From Candidatus Woesearchaeota archaeon (GTDB lineage Archaea; Nanobdellota; Nanobdellia; Woesearchaeales; UBA525), in contig JAPPOH010000001.1 in NCBI GenBank assembly GCA_028818155.1, positions 62,001 through 126,000 of the forward strand: DNA of 64,000 nt, given 5' to 3'. Below the pieces are notes generated by a model. That model was not told the DNA's origin and searched no databases. It saw nothing but the letters and a program-made list of their open reading frames with translations. Made by a program: the position numbers and the translations under genes. Below, in pieces: positions 1-9,289 of this stretch (the first letter of the stretch is position 1; every line of letters starts with the position of its first letter).

Positions 1-2370
1 AAAGTGTATCTCACAAACCTCCAAGGAGCACAGGACACCTTCGACCTGAAAGTTATCAGTAACAAGCAAACATTTCTCGAGTTTGATTACATCACAGACC
101 CTGCACCGAACATCACATCGCTCGTCATGAACAGCACAACAACCGCAAACACATCGGGAGAAAATCTCACGGCATACGTGAACGCGACAGCAGGTGCAGA
201 TATCATGTACGATTGGCGAATTAATAACATCAGCACTGCAGTCCTCTTGATGAACTTTGACCTTAACAACAGTAATGGAACGGGAAAGGTGAAAGACTAC
301 TCAACATTCAACAACAACGGCTCCGTCCAAGGACCCGTGTGGAATAGCACGGGCGGTCCGAACGGGACGGGTGCATACTTATTCGATGCCGGCGACTACA
401 TTGATCTCGCAGCACCAGACGATTTACCGAGCGGTTCAGATCCACGGTCAATGTGTGCCTGGGCGCAGGCAGACGACATCGGTGGCTTCCGCTGGATTAT
501 GAGTTTCGGAAAAGCTACAACTGGGCAGGCGATGGCGATCGGACAGTCAGGCGGCACAGCATATGGGAGTGGCTGGGGTGCTGACCTCACACACACGAAC
601 GTCTTTCCAGTGGGCGTCTGGGCACACATCTGCCTGACGTATGATGGGACGACAGCAACACTCTACGTCAATGGTACGAGTGTGAACTCCTCCACTCAGT
701 CGTGGAATCTCGTTCATGACGTTGCATATGTTGGCAGACAGGTGAACTCCGCTGAGGAATGGCAGGGATACATCGATGACGCAGCGATCTTCAACCGGAA
801 ACTCTCAGCAGCGCAAGTCCTCGCACTCTACAACGGCCGTCCGGATCTGATCGTCAGCCAAGAAACAGCAGGAGAAGAAATGTGGTCTGTCTGCGCGACA
901 CCGAATGATGGTGTGCAAGAAGGAACAGCAGTTTGTTCAGGCGAGATAGAAATTATCAACACCCCTCCTACTATCGATGTAATCGTCGTGAACAGCACAT
1001 GGGGTGCCAACGTTTCACGAGAAAACCTCACTGCGACAGGAACAACGAGTGACGCAGATGGGGAAACAGCAATAGTCAACTATGATTGGCGCTTGAACGA
1101 CACAAGTATTGCGGTGCTCAACATGAACTTCGATATCAACAATAGTAATGGAACTGATCATGTACGTGATTACTCTATGCACAACAACAATGGCTCTGTG
1201 CAAGGCGCAACATGGACGAAGACAGGCGGCTATGACGGCACGGGTGGCTATCACTTTGATGGCTCTGCATATATTGACCTTGCTGCGCCGAGTGATTTAC
1301 CAAGTGGAACAAATCCGCGTTCAATGTGTGCGTGGGCGAAGCCTGATGATCTTTCTGGGTTTAGCTGGGTGATGAGTTTTGGTACTGCGAGCACAGGCCA
1401 AGCAATGGCGATCGGACAGTCGGGCGGCATTGCGTATGGGAGTGGGTGGGGTGCTGACCTCACGCATGGTGGTGCATTCTCTGTTGGTGTCTGGACGCAC
1501 GTCTGTCTGACGTACAATGGGACGTATGCAACACTGTATCTCGATGGTGTGAATGTTACTGGCTCGACGATGTCGTGGAATCTTGTGCATAACGTTGCGT
1601 ACGTCGGCAGGCAGGTGAATTCTGCAGAAGGCTGGGAAGGGTATATTGATGATGTGTTCATTTTCAATCGGAGCATTACAGATGAACAAGTGGCAGCGCT
1701 CTATAATGATCGCCCTGACCTAATCGTCAGTCAAGAAACGCAACCAGGAAACAATTGGTCCGCGTGTGGCACGCCGCATGACAGAATAGATGAGGGAAAC
1801 ACACTCTGTAGTGGAGGACTTGAGATCCTTATCAACGCGCCGGTCACTGAGAGCGCGGTCACAAACGTCAGCAGTCCTGTAGCAAATGCCACGTCAGTTA
1901 ACATCAGTGCAACGATCACAGATGATGATGTCATTGACACAGTGCTTATTGAGATCACGCCACCAATGAGCTCAGCATTCAATATGACAACGACCAATAG
2001 TGGCGACACATTCTATAATGCGACTCTTCTTGATGAGTTCGGCCTTTGGTTCTTCCGATTCTTTGCGAACGATACAGAAGGCAATGTGGGTACTCGTGTC
2101 GCAGCACAGGATCAGCTCGGTAATTTGTATGTGGACGTCAATACGTGTGCAACACCAAGCATGGACAATAATTGGACGGTGAACGCCTCTGATAACTGTG
2201 CAAAAACGAATCAAGTGATAACACTCGGTTCAGGATCAACGACAGTCTATGAAGATGGCTATTTACACTTGACAAACAGCACAATGTATGTGGATATGCT
2301 CGTCGTTGAGACGGGCATGGGGACCACGCGTGTCATTATCGAGCAGGGTTCGAAAATCGTTGTGAGTTAG
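1..2370 (+). CDS. Partial (5' cut by window) secreted protein with two tandem LamG/concanavalin-like domains
   Basis: ORF open at the left edge, no signal peptide visible; two ~285-aa repeats with LamG-like pattern (YIDLAAP.DLPSG..PRSMCAWA...VCLTY.GT.ATLY..G...VAYVGRQVNSAE.W.GYIDD..IFNR). Confidence 0.8.
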   Translation, partial: KVYLTNLQGAQDTFDLKVISNKQTFLEFDYITDPAPNITSLVMNSTTTANTSGENLTAYVNATAGADIMYDWRINNISTAVLLMNFDLNNSNGTGKVKDYSTFNNNGSVQGPVWNSTGGPNGTGAYLFDAGDYIDLAAPDDLPSGSDPRSMCAWAQADDIGGFRWIMSFGKATTGQAMAIGQSGGTAYGSGWGADLTHTNVFPVGVWAHICLTYDGTTATLYVNGTSVNSSTQSWNLVHDVAYVGRQVNSAEEWQGYIDDAAIFNRKLSAAQVLALYNGRPDLIVSQETAGEEMWSVCATPNDGVQEGTAVCSGEIEIINTPPTIDVIVVNSTWGANVSRENLTATGTTSDADGETAIVNYDWRLNDTSIAVLNMNFDINNSNGTDHVRDYSMHNNNGSVQGATWTKTGGYDGTGGYHFDGSAYIDLAAPSDLPSGTNPRSMCAWAKPDDLSGFSWVMSFGTASTGQAMAIGQSGGIAYGSGWGADLTHGGAFSVGVWTHVCLTYNGTYATLYLDGVNVTGSTMSWNLVHNVAYVGRQVNSAEGWEGYIDDVFIFNRSITDEQVAALYNDRPDLIVSQETQPGNNWSACGTPHDRIDEGNTLCSGGLEILINAPVTESAVTNVSSPVANATSVNISATITDDDVIDTVLIEITPPMSSAFNMTTTNSGDTFYNATLLDEFGLWFFRFFANDTEGNVGTRVAAQDQLGNLYVDVNTCATPSMDNNWTVNASDNCAKTNQVITLGSGSTTVYEDGYLHLTNSTMYVDMLVVETGMGTTRVIIEQGSKIVVS
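109..1830 (+). repeat. Tandem intragenic duplication, two ~860-bp units (about 109-965 and 970-1830)
   Basis: Translated units nearly identical over long stretches while the codons differ. Confidence 0.85.
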
Positions 2371-2472
2371 TACTAATTAAGTAATCAAAAAGTATATAAA
2401 GAAGCTTATTAAAGACATAAAAAAGTACTTAAGGGACAACAGAGTACTGCAACAGCGATTACAGTCTTCCCT

Positions 2473-2616
2473 ATGAAAATAGTCGAACATAACGGACAAT
2501 ATAGAGTCACATTGCCAAAAGACCTTGTCAAAGACAAAGGACTCAAATCTGGCGATGAAATCAGATTCCTCGAGGACCTCGATGGGAGGGTATTCCTCAA
2601 GGTACTGAAGACGTAA
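2473..2616 (+). CDS. Orphan AbrB/SpoVT-like DNA-binding protein (47 aa)
   Basis: Not in supplied ORF track; reads MKIVEHNGQYRVTLPKDLVKDKGLKSGDEIRFLEDLDGRVFLKVLKT, typical swapped-hairpin pattern. Confidence 0.7.
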   Translation: MKIVEHNGQYRVTLPKDLVKDKGLKSGDEIRFLEDLDGRVFLKVLKT

Positions 2617-2694
2617 GTCTTCAATTCTTCATCCGGCCCTTTCACCCCCAAACGATGGGCCGGTGTTTTCTTCTCATAGATACGACGATGAATC

Positions 2695-2723
2695 AAAAAG
2701 TATAAATATAAGTTATACTTTTT
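2695..2723. promoter_or_regulatory. 10-bp perfect inverted repeat AAAAAGTATA-N9-TATACTTTTT around TATA box of VapBC-like module
   Basis: Arms 2695-2704 and 2714-2723, just upstream of ATG 2732. Confidence 0.7.
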
Positions 2724-2731
2724 TCTAACTT

Positions 2732-2986
2732 ATGGTAGGAATTACAACAGAACGAAAAATTGGTCCAAAGGGACAGGTGGTTATACCAAAAATATTCAGA
2801 AACGCGATGAATATCAACCCTGGTGAAACAATACAGTTTCATATGGAAGAAAACACACTTTCTATCAGTAAAGAACAACAAAACATCATAGAATTTATGG
2901 AACAAACAGCAACGAACAACGCACATGTTAACTCGGACAAAGATTATGAAGCAATGATGGAGGAGAGATGGAAAAAGTCTACATAG
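2732..2986 (+). CDS. AbrB-family antitoxin (VapB-like)
   Basis: TTERKIGPKGQVVIPKIFRNAMNINPGETIQF motif; overlaps PIN gene by 19 nt. Confidence 0.88.
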   Translation: MVGITTERKIGPKGQVVIPKIFRNAMNINPGETIQFHMEENTLSISKEQQNIIEFMEQTATNNAHVNSDKDYEAMMEERWKKST

Positions 2987-3375
2987 ACTCCAACATCTTC
3001 GTCTATGGATTCACAGACGGAGGAAAAAAAGGAGTGTCTGCGCGAACATTTCTCAATAAGGTGAGTGAAGGAAAGATACGAGCACACACAGCAACACTCA
3101 CATTTGATGAAGTGAGTTGGAAATTGCTCAAACTTCTTGATCGAACACTTGCACTGGAAGCAATGAAGAAATTTCTCACATTCCCATTTCTCACATTCCT
3201 TGATGTTGACAAAGGAATACTTCAAGAGTCATGCAGACTCATAGAACATCAGAAACTGCTCCCGAGAGATGCAATTCACGCAGCTGCGTGTTTCACGAAC
3301 AATATCACAACGATCGTTTCCGAAGATAAAGATTTCGATGCTGTGAAAGGTTTACACAGAAAGGCACTCGCATAG
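2968..3375 (+). CDS. PIN-domain toxin (VapC-like)
   Basis: YIDSNIFVYGF...E...LLPRDAIHAA...TTIVSEDKDFD, PIN acidic residues. Confidence 0.88.
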   Translation: MEKVYIDSNIFVYGFTDGGKKGVSARTFLNKVSEGKIRAHTATLTFDEVSWKLLKLLDRTLALEAMKKFLTFPFLTFLDVDKGILQESCRLIEHQKLLPRDAIHAAACFTNNITTIVSEDKDFDAVKGLHRKALA

Positions 3376-3433
3376 AATGTTTCTTCTCGAGTAGTGACGC
3401 ATCCTTTTAAACGACTTTCTCGAGAACAACACT

Positions 3434-3844
3434 ATGGGGTCACGTGCACAAGCAGCTATGGAATACCTCCTTATCGTTGGTCTTTCTGCAATGCTCGTCC
3501 TCCCACTCATCGTAGTGAGTATGAGCCAATCACAACGATTTGCGGACGACATCACTGCATCGCAAGTGGAGAACATCGCTGGCGCGATCATTGACTCAGC
3601 GAACACGGTGTACTACTCGGGCGAGCCAGCAAAGAAGACAATCGTACTGAACTTTCCAGAACGCATTCAATCTGTTACTGTGAACAATGACAGCATCCTC
3701 TTCACAGTTATGAGCTCATCCGGTACATACGAGTACGTGCGGTACACAAACGGCCCCCTCAATGGCACCATCAGAACCTTCGCAGGACTCCACAGAATCA
3801 CACTAGAAGCATGGCAAAACCAAGTCAATATCACCGATCAGTAG
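3434..3844 (+). CDS. Class III signal peptide pilin-like protein
   Basis: MGSRAQAAMEYLLIVGLSAMLVLPLIVV N-terminus; TTTTAAAC box about 25 nt upstream. Confidence 0.75.
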   Translation: MGSRAQAAMEYLLIVGLSAMLVLPLIVVSMSQSQRFADDITASQVENIAGAIIDSANTVYYSGEPAKKTIVLNFPERIQSVTVNNDSILFTVMSSSGTYEYVRYTNGPLNGTIRTFAGLHRITLEAWQNQVNITDQ

Positions 3845-4212
3845 GACAAGTCTCCATTGAATTCATCTCAATGGTAGGTATCGGCTTCGTCTTCGCAGCA
3901 CTCCTCCTGCTGATCGTCAATCAATTGGTGAGTGAGAAAGCGGATGAAGAACGGAGACACCAGATCAATAACCTTGGGTACTTCATCCAAGATGAACTCC
4001 TCCTCGCAGAAAGCGTGCATGACGGGTATGAACGAACGTTCACCGTTCCACAAACACTGGGGAAATTTCCCTACACTATCAACAGCACCACAACATCCAT
4101 CACTATTATGAGCGGAAAAATGACAACAACATTCACCATTCCAACAATAACAGGCAGCATCCAGAAAGGAGCAAACACAATAAACAAAGATGGCAGCATC
4201 ACGATCACGTAA
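3811..4212 (+). CDS. Pilin/pseudopilin-like protein
   Basis: GQVSIEFISMVGIGFVFAALLLLIV N-terminal segment; overlaps neighbours. Confidence 0.65.
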   Translation: MAKPSQYHRSVGQVSIEFISMVGIGFVFAALLLLIVNQLVSEKADEERRHQINNLGYFIQDELLLAESVHDGYERTFTVPQTLGKFPYTINSTTTSITIMSGKMTTTFTIPTITGSIQKGANTINKDGSITIT

Positions 4213-5251
4213 GGCACAGGCAATCACGATCGACTTCGCAATGTCGCTCTTTATCTTCGTTGTCGCTCTCGTTGCAGGCTTTAGCATTTTCATCAACACG
4301 TTCCCTGATACGGACTATGATAGAACGAGAAGAAATGCACACGTCGCAGCTAGCATTCTTATGTCAGATGGCAACCCAAGCTCATGGACGACAGATACCG
4401 TCATCAGAGCAGGGCTTTTATCAGACGACCACCTCAGTTTGCGAAAATACAATGAACTCGGAGAACTCAACAGAACAGCGCTCAGAACAGCGCTCAGACT
4501 TGACACGGAGTACATGTACATCTACATCACAAATAGCACAGGTGACATTATCTCACTCAGGAATACATCGTGTGGCATCGGCGATCTCACTGTTGCAGGA
4601 ACACAATACACCAGGCCTTTGCGCGGTGCACAACTCGACACGACATTCACACTGAACACAACACAGTATGACAGCACAAACTACTCGGCACTCATCAACA
4701 ACATCAACACGTACGACATACTTATTCTCACACAAACACTCGAGAACGAGACACTCGCGTCAGATGCACTCAATGATACTGCAATACGAACAAAAACAGT
4801 TGTTCTTGTAGGAACAACGAACACGAACGCGTATGGGGAAAACGCAACAAACGCAACAGCAACAGACATTACATTTATTCATACAGACCCATTCCTCGGG
4901 AATATCACGAACGGTTCTTCGTGGAACGTCTCGGACGTGATGTACCTCGAACCCCTTCCCCCCGGCGCTACAGTCTTGGCTGAGTCAGATGCCGGAGACC
5001 CGGTCATCGCATCGTGGTTGTACAAGGACACAACAGTCTACTATTACGGTGTCACGAATGGCACACAAGGAAACGAGACACTCTGGGAGCAGCTCAACTA
5101 CGGGATAGAGCAAGAACTCAGGCCATCATACCTTACATGTCAAACACCCACGCCACCAGGGAGCGCAGCACATATTAATGAGCAAGAACGTGTCACAGTC
5201 CTACATGACGATCCAGTCACGATACACTTACTGATGTGGGTGAACCAATGA
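4190..5251 (+). CDS. Pseudopilin-like membrane-anchored surface protein
   Basis: KAQAITIDFAMSLFIFVVALVAGFSIF then Asn/Thr-rich ectodomain; overlapping operon. Confidence 0.65.
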   Translation: MAASRSRKAQAITIDFAMSLFIFVVALVAGFSIFINTFPDTDYDRTRRNAHVAASILMSDGNPSSWTTDTVIRAGLLSDDHLSLRKYNELGELNRTALRTALRLDTEYMYIYITNSTGDIISLRNTSCGIGDLTVAGTQYTRPLRGAQLDTTFTLNTTQYDSTNYSALINNINTYDILILTQTLENETLASDALNDTAIRTKTVVLVGTTNTNAYGENATNATATDITFIHTDPFLGNITNGSSWNVSDVMYLEPLPPGATVLAESDAGDPVIASWLYKDTTVYYYGVTNGTQGNETLWEQLNYGIEQELRPSYLTCQTPTPPGSAAHINEQERVTVLHDDPVTIHLLMWVNQ

Positions 5252-8200
5252 ACAGAGGGTTTGTTTTCACACTCGACGCGCTCATCGCGGCGCTCATACT
5301 CATAAGCGGCATTCTCCTCGTCAGCAAAGCATTCATCGCTGACACGAACACAATCGAGCTGCAATCGGTGAGCGAAGACACAGCAAATTTGCTCGATGTC
5401 ATCCCAACAAAAGAATCTACAGACCCCGTTACGATTGCAGAATTACTGAATGGCTCTATTACCGATGGCAACGTCAGCATTTTGAACCAAATTGGCTACT
5501 ACTGGGCGCAGGGAGACCTGACTGAGGCGAGAAATCTGGCGCAATTCTACCTTGACAAAGCGTATCCTAACGGGGGCATCAGATTGTCAATCGAGAACAC
5601 AGTTATCTACGAACGAAACGGCACAGGGAGCGATGTGCTCGTAACAAAGAGAATGATCACCGGCATCGCTGAGGGAGAGGCCATTACTGGCTCAAGCGCA
5701 TCAGCATATCTCCGGAAAATCAAAAGTAAGCGTACTGCTGCATTTATTCCATTCGGCGGCTTCCTTGGTGAAGGAAATTTTTCTGTCGTGACAACGGAAC
5801 TTCCAAGTGATGCGAACGTCACAGATATCATCGTTGAAGGAGACTTTCAACAGCCGATGATGTTTTTCATTAACGGAAACGCATGCGACACGCTGACACC
5901 AACACCAACGTTCTTGACACCAAGCACATGGAACTTTACAAACTGCACATCGTTCATGAACCCTGCAGCGTCCAACACGCTCTCGTTTAACTATACAGAA
6001 ACCATGAACGGATCATACGTCGCAGGGGGCTTCGTGAAGGTGCTCTATACAACAGATGAAATCAACAGTGCACAGAACGAATCAATTTACAACTTTCCAG
6101 CTATCGCCGGGCTCATCAACCTCTATGATGGGTTCTACATCGATGGTAATGTCTCAGATATGAATATCACGCTCCATTTCCAAAGCAATTACACATCCTA
6201 CTTGACAGTCGGAAACGCAAGCTGGCAATTCGCGGGTAGTGCAGGTGAACAAACGATCACGATCAACGAATCAGAAGTCGCAAGCACATTTGCCAGTGTC
6301 GGCATGAATGTCTCCGAAATCGGTCAGCAAACAATTCCGCTCAGATTCGGCATCGGCTCTGTCGTGGTGACAGGTGCGCCATCAGATACGGTCATGGTAA
6401 CGGATACTTCTGGCAGCATGGAGTGGTGCAGCCTTCAGTCATCGGTGGACTGTTACGATTCATGCGGCTGCGGACCATGTAGTTCCGGCGGCGGCACATG
6501 TGGCTCACAATTCTGTGGCATCTATAGCACGTGTGCTTCAGGAGATGTCGAACGCCTTGTCGGAGCACAGAACGCAACGAATAGTTTTATTGATTTCATG
6601 CTCAACAACACAGGACCCCTTATCGGACTAGCAGAGTTCGGAAGTAGCACGAAAAGCTCACAGGCGCTCTCGGATAACGCAACACTCTTACAAACTCTCG
6701 TGAATGGGTACACGCACAATGGCGGCACGTGCATTTGCTGCGGCGTGAACACAGCGATCGCACTCTTAACAACATCCTCATCGGGATTCAACCTTGTTAC
6801 GAGAAGTACATCAGGATGGAAGTACAACACGGACGACCTTGGATCACCACCTGCAGGATGGACCACGATCGCGTACGACGATAGCTCATGGCGTGATGGC
6901 ACAACACCAATCGGTTTCCTCTACGGAGGGCTAGGGACAAGCATTCCGTGCTGTAGCCAGTGGTATGTCGGTGACTACTTCTACAGAAAGAATTTCACGG
7001 TTGTAAACGCCACAGATATTGCGAGCGCAAGTCTCTTTGCTGTGACAGATGATGGCGCAGATATCTATGTGAACGGTAACCTTATTGACAACGATTACGG
7101 CGATTATCACTCAGCATTTTATTGGAACAGAAACAACATCTCGATTAACCCTTCGTTCCTCGTTGAAGGAGAGAACGTGGTCGCAGTCAGACAGTGGCAC
7201 GGCTCACAATGGTGGCGACCACTCTACCTGGATGTTGAAATCACCGCGAGCTACAATGCAACAGTGGAAGCACGAACGAAAAATATTATTGTGATGACGG
7301 ACGGTCAAGCAGGAACGACATGCAGTGAACAACCAAATAGCACAGCAACTGCCGATGCAATCCAATCAGCATGTGATGCGTATCAAGATAGTGGTATTAA
7401 TGTCTACACAGTAGGATTTGGTGCTGACGCAGACACAGCAACACTCCAATCCATGGCAAATTGTGGGAATGGCGAATATTTCGCTGCATCAAACGCGACA
7501 GCACTGAATGACGTCTTTAGCACTATCGCAGGCGCAATCATCGATAGTTCAAGCACACAAGCAGCTATCATAGAAGGAACACCAACAACAACATACCTCT
7601 TCAGCGATAGTCAAATCGACGCAAACTACACAACGACGCAGCAAGCAGCACAACCGAACGAGATAGAAATCACTGTGCAGACAGACCAACTGGCAAACTG
7701 CTCTGACATTGTCGAGCTCTATTCAGGTGTACGATTCTTAGATGCGGTTGTGAATTCATACTCCGGTGATTTCTGGACGAGCGAGGTGAATGTGAATGGC
7801 GCAACGCTTTACAATCTCAGTCAATACGCAACAACATTCACGAGCTTCGGAGACCCGTACCAAATCCATATTCCTGTAGCAAATCTCGTTGATGGGAATA
7901 ACACGTTCAACGTTTCTATAGGTTCTGACGGCACAAACATCAGTCCTGTATGCTCATCGAACAATTCTGCCATCTATACCATTGCGGTAAACCTTTCCAC
8001 TGAGAGAACACAAGTTGTCTCAAACGCTGAAGGATGTAATTGGGTTGTCGCATTCATTGACAATTCAACGCTGAATTTAACGGTGCCAACAGCCTATGTT
8101 GGAAACAACTCATGCGCTTATCTGCCAGGCAACATCACGTATGATGATGGAGATGCATATCAACTTGGCGTTGCACAAGTGTTGCAAAATCTTGATTTTA

Positions 8201-8322
8201 AGAACGAAGGCATGCTTTCCATTTCACTTGAAGCACAAGATCTCGAGATCGTGGTCACGACAATTGATCAAGTCCCTTACTTGTGGGGCCCTGCACTTGC
8301 TACACTCGAGGTCTGGCGATGA
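5248..8322 (+). CDS. Pseudopilin-anchored vWA-domain surface protein with inserted beta-sandwich domain
   Basis: MNRGFVFTLDALIAALILISGILLV anchor; MIDAS DTSGSM; NIIVMTDGQAG...VYTVGFG; ATGA overlap with upstream gene. Confidence 0.85.
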   Translation: MNRGFVFTLDALIAALILISGILLVSKAFIADTNTIELQSVSEDTANLLDVIPTKESTDPVTIAELLNGSITDGNVSILNQIGYYWAQGDLTEARNLAQFYLDKAYPNGGIRLSIENTVIYERNGTGSDVLVTKRMITGIAEGEAITGSSASAYLRKIKSKRTAAFIPFGGFLGEGNFSVVTTELPSDANVTDIIVEGDFQQPMMFFINGNACDTLTPTPTFLTPSTWNFTNCTSFMNPAASNTLSFNYTETMNGSYVAGGFVKVLYTTDEINSAQNESIYNFPAIAGLINLYDGFYIDGNVSDMNITLHFQSNYTSYLTVGNASWQFAGSAGEQTITINESEVASTFASVGMNVSEIGQQTIPLRFGIGSVVVTGAPSDTVMVTDTSGSMEWCSLQSSVDCYDSCGCGPCSSGGGTCGSQFCGIYSTCASGDVERLVGAQNATNSFIDFMLNNTGPLIGLAEFGSSTKSSQALSDNATLLQTLVNGYTHNGGTCICCGVNTAIALLTTSSSGFNLVTRSTSGWKYNTDDLGSPPAGWTTIAYDDSSWRDGTTPIGFLYGGLGTSIPCCSQWYVGDYFYRKNFTVVNATDIASASLFAVTDDGADIYVNGNLIDNDYGDYHSAFYWNRNNISINPSFLVEGENVVAVRQWHGSQWWRPLYLDVEITASYNATVEARTKNIIVMTDGQAGTTCSEQPNSTATADAIQSACDAYQDSGINVYTVGFGADADTATLQSMANCGNGEYFAASNATALNDVFSTIAGAIIDSSSTQAAIIEGTPTTTYLFSDSQIDANYTTTQQAAQPNEIEITVQTDQLANCSDIVELYSGVRFLDAVVNSYSGDFWTSEVNVNGATLYNLSQYATTFTSFGDPYQIHIPVANLVDGNNTFNVSIGSDGTNISPVCSSNNSAIYTIAVNLSTERTQVVSNAEGCNWVVAFIDNSTLNLTVPTAYVGNNSCAYLPGNITYDDGDAYQLGVAQVLQNLDFKNEGMLSISLEAQDLEIVVTTIDQVPYLWGPALATLEVWR

Positions 8323-9275
8323 AACGTGGCTTCTTCTATACAATTACGGTGTTCGTGTTTCTCATCGCACTCTTCATTCTGTTCGTGATCATTGGGAGTA
8401 GGAACGCGCTTGAGGAACAGCAAGGAACAACCTCGCGCGTACGTACGATGAATGCATTCTTGGAGCAACTCGAAGAAGATAGCAAGCGTGCAGCATTCAT
8501 TTCAGGTGTCCACACACTCATCGCACTTGAGCAGCAGATTGTGGATACAGGAAATTTTTTGGCAACACCTGAGGATGACTTCCGAGAGATTTTTTTGACG
8601 GGTGCCTTGGACAACAGGTCGTTCGACATTATGGAAAACTCAACGTTCACGCACTACTTAGATCGTGTGCAACTGATTGCGGATCGAACAGGCATTCTTA
8701 TTGATGTGAATGTCACGAATGTCACGATCAGGCAGAACGACCCATGGAATGTTCTCATCGAGTACACGCTCGAGGAAAACATGACAGATACGTCAGGTGT
8801 CGCGTCATGGGTTGATGACACCCGGATCAGTGTGAAGATCCCTATCACAAGTGTGAAAGATCCTTTGTTCTCTGTCTTCACACTCTCCCGCATCACGCAC
8901 ATTATCAAGCAAACAAACGTCTCCCAGTTCGTTGATGACACAGGCGATGCAAACGACTCAACAGGACTACAACAATTCTTCAACGAATCAGAGTACACAG
9001 CGAATCCAAACGCGCCAAGCTTTTTCATGCGTCTACAGGGGAATCTCTCCGCTTCACCACATGGCATTGAGAGCTTTATTGACGCGGTTGAGTTTGATAA
9101 TCAAGGACTTACCGTCACAATCACACGATCACATGTGGATTGGCTCTACTTTGGTTCTACAATTTCTGACGACATTTGCAATATTCAAACAATGCCTGGC
9201 ACCTTTAAGTTAGACACAGAACATCTTGATACGTACCAGATCAACGGAACGCTCAACTACACGACGTGTATATAA
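8319..9275 (+). CDS. Membrane-anchored surface protein of the pilin-like operon
   Basis: MKRGFFYTITVFVFLIALFILFVIIGS anchor; ATGA overlap. Confidence 0.65.
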   Translation: MKRGFFYTITVFVFLIALFILFVIIGSRNALEEQQGTTSRVRTMNAFLEQLEEDSKRAAFISGVHTLIALEQQIVDTGNFLATPEDDFREIFLTGALDNRSFDIMENSTFTHYLDRVQLIADRTGILIDVNVTNVTIRQNDPWNVLIEYTLEENMTDTSGVASWVDDTRISVKIPITSVKDPLFSVFTLSRITHIIKQTNVSQFVDDTGDANDSTGLQQFFNESEYTANPNAPSFFMRLQGNLSASPHGIESFIDAVEFDNQGLTVTITRSHVDWLYFGSTISDDICNIQTMPGTFKLDTEHLDTYQINGTLNYTTCI

Positions 9276-9289
9276 AAAAAAGAAAAAAG

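Noticed and set aside
1251-1689. Long minus-strand ORFs opposite the LamG gene
   Set aside because: Shadow ORFs antisense to a strongly supported coding frame; no motif or promoter.
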